64,000 nt of DNA from the NCBI GenBank assembly GCA_948146395.1, contig OX411543.1, positions 49,142,517 through 49,206,516 on the forward strand, in the 5' to 3' direction. The notes under the pieces are model-generated. The model was not told the origin of the DNA. It saw only the letters and a program-made list of their open reading frames with translations, and did no database searches. Below, one piece after another: positions 1 to 11,100 of the stretch (within the stretch, counting starts at the first letter, position 1; the number at the start of each line of letters is the position of its first letter). A program made the position numbers and the translations under genes. The stretch is from Fragum whitleyi (taxonomy: Eukaryota; Mollusca; Bivalvia; Cardiida; Cardiidae).

Positions 1-170
1 AAATTATGAGATGAAAAAAGTATTTGTTGGAATTCATGGTGGTACACTCAAAAACCTAATCACTATGAATATGCAAAGTGGATTGATACTGTATGATAAA
101 ATAGTGTGATTCAGATTTTAGTTTCATTCCCCCATGAATAAACAAATACTATCTTCATATCTCATAATTA
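1..170. repeat. M-type palindromic MITE
   Basis: The ends 1-30 and 141-170 are inverted repeats (AAATTATGAGATGAA / TTCATATCTCATAATT). Related sequence lies at 9949-10200 and 17725-17880 with the shared 'aacctaatcac...gtgattaggtt' arms. It lies in a PTCD2-like intron. Confidence 0.6.
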
Positions 171-734
171 TCTTAAAGTTAAAATGTAAACATTTGTAAA
201 GAAACATATTACTTATGGTACTTCATCATTTATCTTCATTTGGAATCTTACAAAATAGCTGCATACTCGTAATTGTTTTTTCATCGAGTTATAAGATAAA
301 AATTCTTGATGAGCTCTAAAGAAATAAATTATTTTTCATAGAACAAAAATTTAATTTATTCTCTGTCCTGCTGAGAAATTTTGAATTCAAAAAAGTATTC
401 CAAATTAAAGTATTCAGTCCATAATCTCAATAAAATACTGGTAACTAATTCTTTCAATTTTCGTAAGTTTGTTAGTCAGAAGCCAATATATCAAAAGATA
501 GATATGTTTGCACTTAAATTTTCCGTAAATAAATTCTAAGATTTTTAAACATTAGAGAATCATGCCATTGAAACAAGTCTAATGATTCTATGAGAATTAG
601 CAGTAAATTTGTGCATGCAGTTAAAATGAATTAAAAAATCCATGTTTTTAACTGTTTATAGATGACTTGTTTAAACAAATTTCATTACAGTTTTCATGAT
701 CGCTCCTTCAATATCCTATATATATTTTACATAG

Positions 735-911
735 AAAGCGATGGTTAGATCTGTGTGCAGGAATTTGGAGTGTTTTGTTCTAATGCTAGACATGTTATAT
801 AAGGCTGAGAGATATGATGACATTGTGACACTTGCATCAACATTTGATGAATATTTCCCACAATCCCACTGGATGTTGACAGTTACATATCTTGGAGCCC
901 TCTATCACAAA
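735..911 (+). CDS. PTCD2: PTCD2-like exon a (59 codons)
   Basis: The acceptor is ttttacatag just before 735 and the donor is AAA|gtaaga after 911; the exon is phase 0 at both ends. It encodes KAMVRSVCRN...TYLGALYHK, with the helix-pair segment MLDMLYKAERYDDIVTL typical of a pentatricopeptide unit. Other frames contain stops. It is the first exon in the window, and no further upstream exon is visible in 1-734. Confidence 0.82.
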
Positions 912-2163
912 GTAAGATAAGAAGAAGTTTGCTGTTTTGTTCAAAGTACTGAGTAAACACACTTCTGGCGGTCAATGTAGAACTATCCTTACAGCCTACA
1001 AATAAAGAAGCTTCACACATTTCCTACCAAGATATTTCACTACTATATATTCCCAGCATGGATAAGATCAGGTCATATGGGTTTACTGGTCCCATATTGT
1101 CTGTCCACCTGTCTTCAAAACTTTATTTTAAAAAAAACATTGCTAATTACTTTCAGCATATAATAAAAATATTTTGCCCTTATCTTGCTAAATGGTATAT
1201 AACTTTTGAAAGGTAGTGATGAGGTCTTCATATTTCACATGATGATTGCCTGGGACAAACATTTTCTGTTGGTTACAAGTTCATCTGTCCATCTGTCTGT
1301 CTGTCCGTCTGCCTGTCTGTCTGTCTGCAAAACTTAACCAAAAAAACTTAACATTGCCAATATCTTCAAGCCTTTTCAAGATACAAGGCTCATATTTGGC
1401 ATGATGATAGATCTCAATGATCCGTGTCTGCTGATACCAAAGTCAAGGTCATGTGATAGGGTCAAGTTCATCTCTCAAGGTCAAATAACTCAAAAACTTA
1501 ACCAAAAAACTTAACATTGCCAATATCTTCAAGCCTATTCAAGTTACAAAGCTCATATTTGGCATGATGAAAGATCTCAATGATCCGCATCTGCTGACAC
1601 CAAAGTCAAGGTCATGGGACAAGGTCAAGGTCATTTCTCAAGGTCAAATGGCTCAAAAACTTAACCAAAAAAACTTAACATTGCCAATATCTTCAAGCCT
1701 ATTCAAGGTACAAGGCTCATATTTGGCATGATGATAGATCACAATGACCTGCATCTTCGGGTACCAAAGACAAGGTCATGTGATAAGGTCAAGGTCATCT
1801 GTCAAGGTCAAATAACTCAAAATACTCAACCAAAAAACTTTAAATTGCCAATATCTTCAAGCCTCTTCAAGATACAAGGCTAATACTTGGCATGATGATA
1901 GATCTCAATGATTGACATCTGCATGTTCCAAATTCAAGGTCATGTGACGAGGTCAAGGTCATCTTTCAAGGTCCAACTTCTTTATAACATAACCAAAAAA
2001 CTTTCATTGTTCAGATTATTTAAGCATTTTATAGATACCCTATCTCATAATTGGCATGATGAAAGATCTCAGTGATGTACATTTGTAGGTATCAAGGTCA
2101 AGGTCATTTTAAAAGGTCAAGGTCATCTGTCAAGGTCACCATTTTGGAAAAAAAATGCTGTTA

Positions 2164-2197
<34 letters not shown>

Positions 2198-5100
2198 GGT
2201 GTTTATATTTGGATCACCTTTAACGTAAAGTGTTTGATGTTTGGGCTGAATTACATTCTCACCTTTAATTTATAGGTGTTTGACGTTTATAACTGAATCA
2301 CCTTTTACCTTATTGATGTTTGATGATTATTACTGAATTAGAATTTCCTTAAAGATATTTGATATGAATAACTGAATCACCTTTACTGAATCACTTTACC
2401 TCATAATTTTTGCTGTATTTAACTGAATCTCCATTTATCAAAGCTGTTTGGTCTTTATTACTGAATCACTTTTACTGATTAACCCTACCTTATTTTTTTT
2501 TGTGTGTTTGTTTGTTTTTTGTTGTTGTTTTTTTTTGACAAAAAGAATCACCTTTACAGTTAACAACATAGTGAAATTGACAAGGTGAATGATTTTGGAA
2601 TAATTTTGGAATGAAATTGAATGAGTGTGTGGTACAAGCTTTGTGTGAATATAAATATAGGTAATCCAACACCACTAATTTTGTTCATGATGATCAAAAT
2701 TAGCAATATTTATTATCTCCCTTTTATAAAATATGCATAAAAGTTCTATAAATAGTCTTCTTATTCTTCAAGAACTTATAGGCCATTTACAATTTAAATC
2801 ATGTCAGTGAAATTGCAATTATTTCTAACTTTAGTTATTTTGAATAATGTTGTTTATACTATCTTTTACAGTGAGTTTTGGGTGTTTTAAATGGTTATAG
2901 TCAACATTTGGAATGAATGAATGAATACCTGAGTGAGTGATTTAGAATGGTTTTGTTTGCGATGAACGCAATTTCAGGATGTTGTTAACTGTATCTCATA
3001 AAAAATTTGGTGTTTATAACTGAATTACCTTTACTTAATCACCCTACACATTTTGTGTTTAAAACTGAATCACCTTTAATTATAGAAGTTTGATGTTTAT
3101 AACTGAATCACATTTTCCTTATAGATTTTTTATGCTTGTATGTTTCAGGGAACGAGTGATGCATTGTACGAAGTTCAAGCCAAGTTAAATCACCATGTTA
3201 TAACTGAATCACCTTTAACTTATAGATGCTTGATGTTTTCTTCCATGTTAGCTTATAAACAGGTAAGTTTAAACCCACATTATATTTATTCGTATGTTGT
3301 CTTTTATTTTCCATCTTATTTGCTTAAACAGGTATTTCAAGACAATTTCCTTAACAATTATTTTCTTAACCCTTGTCAAGCTGAACCCCGGAATATTCTT
3401 GCTTTGGCAGAAGCTATAGACAGACATCAGCCTGCACATACGTGCAGTCTGATGTTAGTCTACACCACCAGTTTCTCACCTTCCAACCAGAATTGTCGAT
3501 AGATTTAGTTTTGCAAATAAAAAAGTGACACACAGTTGGTACTTTCAGTGCTTTTTGCCCTTTGATTTTGATTACCATTTTTAGCCAAAATTTATTCAGC
3601 ATGACAAGGGTTAACTCTATATACCAATTCTTTTTGACAGTTTAGATAGATGCAGTGTTTTTATCTTATGACTTTTTATAGGCTGGTCAAAAGACGAGAC
3701 AAATTATGTGATCACCTGTGGCTCTCGGTGACCGATTGACTTGAAACTTGGCAGTTATGTTCCTCTCATGATTATAGAGTGCAGTGCAAAAGAACAAATA
3801 CTCTACCTAGCTTATTGTTTTAGTTATTTCCCTTTGGTGTTTAAATTACTTGGCCATCCTGCAGTATGAAGGGCTTATCTTGTGATAATTTGCCACCTTG
3901 TTGGTACTGAATTCTGTCAATGCCATTTGATGTCGGACTAATCTCTTTATTTGTCCCATTGTCAAATATTTGATATCATTAATTTGATTATAAAACTTGT
4001 TTAACAATGCACAGAAAAATAACATAACCTTTTCTTTTCCTGAATTGTACATTCTTGTGAATTGATTAGACCCACTTTTCATTGTCCTATTTCTTCATTA
4101 AATTTGGACAAATTTTAAATTTCAAAATTTATGTTTCTTAATCCACACCCTTTCAATCCCTCTATTTTGATGCATTTGAAGAAAATGGGCAACGCAAAAT
4201 GTAGAAAATTAGGAAATTGTTTGTAACAAGCAATTTCTGCATTTTCACAATGTTTTCCTTACTCTTTAAAAATAGGGTTTCAACGACTTTTTATTGTGGT
4301 CTGCAGCTTTTTAGCCCCACCTGCACACGAAGTGCTCAAGGTGAGCTGTTGTGGTTGTCCAATGTCTGTCGTCCATCATCAGCTAGTGTGTCTTTCGTCA
4401 TCCTCAATTTCTAGACTTTATACATCTTTACCTAAACCTCAAAATTGCTCAAATAAATGAAATCCACCCTTACCTCTCCCTTAACCCTTAACAAAAGGGG
4501 TGAGCATAAGAAAATCTTCAAAAATTCTCCTAGCTGAAACCAGAAGGCAGACAGCCTTCATCTTTGGTAAGTAGCATCATCTAGGCGTCTACAAAGGCTG
4601 TTTGTAATTTAGATCCTGTGTTCATATTTGGGCTCAACCCAGGCGCCATTATTTTTACGCAGAATCAAAGAGTGAAAATCTCATAAAAATCTTCTTCTTT
4701 GAAACAAGAATGCAGAAAAGCTTTCATCATCTAGCATCATCTAGGGGACCTCTACAAAGTTTGTTTATATCTAGACCATGGGGTCATATTTGGGCATCAC
4801 CTGGGGGCATTCCTTTTTAGCTCGCCCGGGACGAAAGTCTCGGAAGAGCTATTGTCATACCCTCGGATGTCGGCGTCAGCGTCGGTGTCAGCCCGCATTA
4901 GGTTAAAGTTTTTTAATTCTATCAATATTTATCCTAGAGGCTATATATTTACAGAAACACTCATTAGGGCATAGGCTTTCATTTGAGACCAACATCCATG
5001 TCGAAATGACCTTTAGACTGTGACCTTGACCCTTTCAAAAAAACTTTAACCAAAAACTTTAACCAAAAACTTTAACCAAAAAACTTTAACCAAAAACTTT

Positions 5101-8100
5101 AACCTTGCATATATTTTTTTAATGCTCTAACCTAGGGACATCATAGCTTCATATGCACACTCATTAGGTGATAGGCTTTCACCATAGACAAAGGTCCTTG
5201 ACAATTTGACCTTGACCTTGACCCTTTGTGGACTTAGAAAAACTTTAACCAAAAAACTTTAACCAAAAACTTTAACCTTGCATATATTTTTTTAATGCTC
5301 TAACCTAGGGACATCATAGCTTCATATATATATACTCACCAGGTGATAGGCTTTCACCAGAGACCAAGGTCCTTCACAATTTGACCTTGATCTTGACCTT
5401 TTGTGGAATTAGAAAAATTTTAAAGAAAAACTTCATGTTTGATACAAAGAAATTCCATTGGTAACCTCATCTGCTTGTAGGCTGTCACTTTACCCTAACC
5501 TTATACATTCAATTAAAACAAAGAAAGTTTTTATATTCTTAATTACTACTCAAACAGATATATATTAGATCATGGACTTTAACATTGAAAGAAACCACTT
5601 TGAACTTTGGTCTTCGGTCAAGCACTGTTTGTGACAAGCAGCTGTTTGGGCTAGCTACGTTGTCCGTGGACAACTCTTGTTAGCTCACCTGAGCATGAAG
5701 GATGAAAATACAATAATCTTCAAAACGCTTCTTCTCTGAAACCAGAAGGTAGATAGCTTTCATATTTGGTGTGTAGTATAATCTAATGGACTTTTATCAA
5801 GTATATTCATAGCATAGCAAACCCTGAGGGTCAAATATGGGCTCCACCCAGCACATCCCTTTTTAGCTCACCTGAGCACGAAGTGCTCAAGGTGAGCTAT
5901 TGGGATCATAGAATGTCCGTCGTCAGTCGTGCAACATGCAGTGTCCGTCGTCCACAATTTCTTTAAACATCTTCTCCTCCTAAACCAGTGGGCCAATCTT
6001 GATGAAACTTGGCAGGGATGTTCCTTGGGTCAAGCTCTACCAAAGTTGTTCAAATTAATGAAGTCCCCCCTTAACTTTCCCTTTACCCTTAACAAAAAGG
6101 GTGAAAATATGAAAATCTTTCAAAATCTTCTTCTCTGAAACCAGAAGGCAGACAGCTTTCATATTTGGTATGTAGCTTTATCTAGTGGACCTCTACCAAG
6201 TTTGTTCATATCAAGACCCTGGGGTCATATTTGGGCTTTGCCCGGACCCAACCCTTTTTCCCTTTACCCTTAACAAAAAGGGTGAAAATATGAAAATCTT
6301 TCAAAATCTTCTTCTCTGAAACCAGAAGGCAGACAGCTTTCATATTTGGTATGTAGCATCACCTAGTGGGCCTCTACCAAATTTGTTCATATCAAGACCC
6401 TTGGGTCATATTTGGGCTTTGCACAGGTGCATCCCTTTGTCTCTTATGAGCACGAAGGGTAAAAAAATGAAAATCTTCAAAAATCTTCTTCTATGAAACC
6501 AGAAGGCAGATAGCTTTCATATTTGGTATGTAGCATCATCTAGTAGACCTCTACCAAGTTTGTTCATATCAAGACCCTAGGATCATATTTGGGCTCCATC
6601 CGGGCGCAACCCTTTTTACATAATTCAAAGAGCGAAAATCTTTTAAAATCTTCTTTAATCGAAACCAGAGGGCACACTGCTTTCAGTTTTGGTATGCAGT
6701 ATCATCTAGTGGGCCCCTACAAAGTTTGTTCATATCAAGACCCTTGGGTCATATTTGGGCTCCACCCGGGCGCATCCCTTTTAGCTCATCTGAGCATGAA
6801 GGGTGAAAATATGAAAATCTTTCAAAATCTTCTTTTTTGAAACCAGTAGGCAGACAGCTTTCATATTTAGTATGTAGCATCATCTTATGGACCTTTTCCA
6901 AGTTTGTTCATATCAAGACCCTGGGTTCACATTTGGGATCCACCCGGGTGCATCCCTTTTTACATAGAATCAAAGAGCAAAAAGGCATATCTGTCTTGCT
7001 CTTTGCTGAAAACGTTCCATGGTAGTGATCTTAGCTAATTATCTTCTTTTTGACATCTGCCTATCTAATTAATGTGATGTCCCAGGGGTCAAAGAGACTC
7101 AGGTGAGCGATCTAGGACCATCTTGGTCCTCTTGTTACATAGAATCAATGAGCAAAAACTTTTTAAAAATCCTCTTCTCTGAAACCAGAAGGCAGAGAGC
7201 CTTGATATTTTGTAGGTAGCATAATCTAGTGGACCTTTATCAAGTTTGCACATAGCAAACCCCTGGGGTCAAATTTTGGTTCCACCGGGGCGTTTCCCTT
7301 TTTACATAGAAACAAGGTGCAAAATCCTAGAAATTCTCCTTCTCTGAAACCATAAGGCTGAGAGCCTTTATATTTTGGTATGTAGCATTATCCATTGGAA
7401 CTTTACCAATTTTGTTCATATCATGGCCCTGGGTTCATATTTGGGCTCTGAATGGCCCCCACTCCCTATTTTTCATAGACACCAAGGAGGAAATCTTAAA
7501 AAACTTGTTCTCTGAAACCAGAAGGCAGGGTCTTTTCTTAATAGTTTCATTTGATTGAATTTCATCAAGTTCATTCATTACATGACCCTATATTCATAGA
7601 AGGGCTGTGCCCAGGAATATCCTTTTTGGTCTTTGCTGAAAACATTCCATGGTATTGATCTTATGTAGAAATTATCTTCTTGTTGACATCTGCCTATACG
7701 ATTGATGTGATGTCCCAGGTGAGCTAACTACGACCATCAAGGTTCTCTTGTTTGAATTTGGACCAGTCTTAAATTTATGTTGTCCAGTAATTGGTTAAGT
7801 AGATTATATTTTCATATTTTGTACATTTTTTATGCCCGCCATTGATCAGGGGAATTTTTAGTTCGACTATTCATAGAATGGGGGGGGAGGTTTTCCGGTC
7901 ACCCAGATGTCAGCGTCAGTGTTGTACGCTTCTGCTGGGTCATGTGACAATCAGAGGGTCATCTGCCAAAGCAACATAACTAAAAAAACTAAACATAAAA
8001 AACTTAACATTGTAGGCATCTTCAAGCCTATTTTTAATACAAGCTTAATATTTGGCATGTGGATGGATCTCAGTGATGTACATCTGTAGAAACCAAAGAC

Positions 8101-11100
8101 AAGGGCATTGATTTGCATGGAAACTTTGTACATGCTTCTATGACCATCATATCCTTTAGACAGATATTTACTACCTTTGATTTTCATTTAATGTAATTTT
8201 CCATGTTCATATTGATTTGCTGTTTCTGTCCAGCACAAGGAATAGTCGAGCTTTGCTGTTCTCTGTAAGCTCTTGTTATTTCTCTGTTTGTCTGTAAGTT
8301 AAGTGATAACTAAACAGTTTCCAAAACTATAAAAGTTACAAAGCTCATATTATTAGCATGAAGGTTCCTCTATTGAATATTCAACTTTGAAGGTTAGGGT
8401 CATTTGATAAAGTCAAGGTCACTTTTCAAGGTCATACTTCCAAAAAAGTACCTATTTCTTTGGGGCATAAGTGATTTTACAAACACATCGTATTTTTTTC
8501 AGAAAGAATATGAGACAATGTTAGAGATTTTAGAGCTCCCAATATTTCAGAACATAGTCAATAAAGTGAATGGAAAAGGAACAAATATAGCTGTAAGTAT
8601 TTTTTCTTCTTTTATTTGATCATTTCCACTTAGTCAGATATCAAATAATAAAAAAGTTAACTTGTACTGTAAACTGGAAAAGACACTAGATGACAGGTAA
8701 AAGTTTGTCATGAATTGAGTGGAATATTGTGGGAAAGAAGAAATTGCTTTTGAAATGTAATAATTTTCCCAATACGTTTTATTGAGAAAAAAAAGATGAT
8801 AAGTGTCTTGGAAAGAAAGGGTAGAGCCACTTTTAAGACCATTGATTGTTATAAAACCTTTATTTTGCTTTAAAAAGCTATAAAAGCCTATTATTTTTAG
8901 CTGGATTATTCATAGAATAGGGGGCTATTCCTGTTATTTGGGCGTTGGTGTTGCAGTAATGCTTTGATTAAGTTTTTACTTGCAAGAGTTTTAAATCTCT
9001 GTTTCTACTAAACCTATTTCCTTAAAACTTTGCAAATACTTCTGTGACCATAATATCATCCTCTAGACAAAGAATCATTAGTGTAAATTGAATTTAGTAA
9101 AATTTTAATCCTTTTCAGACATAAAAAATCTTGGTTTAAGTTTTTATGTGCAACTGATGTGTATCTGTGATATCTCTGTTTCTAATTAAGCTATTGCTTT
9201 GAATGCTTCTGTGACCATAATATCAACCTCTAGATTAAGATTCATTACTCTGATACTTGATTTATTAAATTTTTCTGCGTTTGTGGACTTGGTTAAGTTT
9301 TTATGTGCAACTCATGTAAATCACTTAAAATTCTATTTCTACATAAGCTATTGCTTGGATACTTTGCTCATGCTTCTGTGGCCATAATATCAGCCTCTAG
9401 ACAAATATTTATCACCTAGTCCATAGTATCTTAATCAGTAGAATTTTAACACTTTTCAAACTTAGAAATTCTCTTAGTCCTTTAGCCCTTTAGCCTCTAG
9501 ACAAAGATTAATCACCTTGGTATCTTGATCAGTAGGAATTTAACACTTTTCAGACTTAAAAATTCCTGGTTAAGTTTTTACATACAACTGATGTATATTT
9601 GAAATATCTCTGTTTCTACAAAAGCTATTGCTTGGAAACTTTGTACATCCCTCTGTGACCATCATATCATCCCTTAGACAAAGATTCATTACTCTTGACT
9701 TTCATTTAACGGAATTTTCCAATGTTGATATTGATTTGCTGTTACTGTCCAGTACTAGGAATAGTCAACAGTTGCTGTCCTCCAACAGCTTTTTTTGATA
9801 TTTTGATAAACCTTGAAAGTTGTGTTATCAAGTATCTGTAGTATGTATTAAACCCAACAATGATGTTCTTTCGGTTGCTTTATTTGTCCACTTCTCATTT
9901 GAAGTAAGAAATAATTTAATTGTTGATGATTCCATCAATTTTCAGGTATTCTGATTGGCTTAAAAATTGGTTTTATTTCTCAATGAAAACAATTTGGGTA
10001 TGCAGCTATTTTGTATGCCACCACAAAAAATAGTCCTGTGAAAAAACGTTTCATTATTTACAAATCTTTACACTTTTTGCTGCATGATGTTAAATTATAA
10101 GATATGAAGAGATAATTTGCTTTGCGTATTGAAACAGTGTGATTAGGTTTTTAGTTACAAACCTCCATAACATCAACAAATACTCTCTTCATATCCACAG
10201 TGGAAACATAACCTAAAAGATCAATTTTGATATCAATTTGAAATTATTCATACCTGTCATTATTGAGCCTCTGCTGATACCAAAGTCAAGGTCATTTATC
10301 AAGTTCTTGGAATTATCATTTTTACGAGGAAAATACAATAAAAAGTGTTTTAAGCAATCACGTATGGGACTTTCAAAAAATGGTCGTTAAGGAGAATATT
10401 TGCTTAGTACACGATTTGTTGGACAAATTAGAAACATTTTTTTATTGAATATTTATGTTGATTTTGAATTTTTAGCTCCACTGGCCGAAGGCCAGCGAGC
10501 TATTGTCATGGCGGTGTGTCCGTCGTGCGTGCGTCCTCCCGTGCGTAAACTTTTTCTTTAAACATCTTCTCCTCCAAAACCTATGGGCGGATTTTGATGA
10601 AACTTGGTAGAAATGTTCCTTGGGTGACCCTGTTCTAAAATTGTTAAAGAAATTTTGATTGACCCCCAAATACGGGCGTGGCAGGGCGTGGCATTTTTTT
10701 ACTTTGAAATCTTTAAAAATCTTCTCCTCCCAAACCGTTGGGCCAATTTCAATGAAACTTGGCATGGATGTTCCTTGGGTGACCCTTTACCTAAATTGTT
10801 CAAGAAATTTTGATTGACCCCCAAATATGGGCATGGCAGGGCGGGGCTTATTTTGAGCCCAAAATCTTTGAATGACATCTCCTCCTGAACCACTGGGCTG
10901 ATTTCAACCAAACTTTACCAAAATGTTCCTGGGGTAACCCTCTTTATAAATTGTTCCTGAAATTTTGATTAGCCCCCAAATATGGGCGTGGCAGGGTGGG
11001 GCTTATTTTGAGCCCGAAATCTTTGAATGACATCTCCTCCTGAACCACTGGGCCGATTTCAACCAAACTTTACCAAAATGTTCCTGGGGTAACCCTTTTC

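Larger units (their letters stand above)
4306..7752 (+). mobile_element. A-type Helentron-like element (outer, interrupted twice)
   Basis: The 5' end is T-run + AGCCCCACCTGCACACGAAG, a hairpin head (CACGAAGTG). The body is tandem monomers with 'ctctgaaaccagaaggcaga', 'tagtggacctctaccaagtt' and 'gcgcatcccttttt'. The 3' end is CAGGTGAGCTAACTA, CGACCATCAAGGTT and CTCTTGTT at 7752. Two complete elements (4819-5681, 5865-7136) lie inside it. Confidence 0.68.

Noticed and set aside
1..734. Upstream PTCD2-like exon in the first 734 bp
   Set aside because: No open frame with acceptor and donor; the first 170 bp are a palindromic repeat.
1329..2194. Tandem array as a CRISPR or centromeric satellite
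   Set aside because: Repeats are directly abutting 164-bp monomers without unique spacers, only five copies, inside a gene intron and with an element terminus.
3140..3502. 120-codon frame starting before exon b and running past its donor
   Set aside because: Exon b is bounded by a clear acceptor and GTAAGT donor. The extension enters intron and an N-type palindrome.
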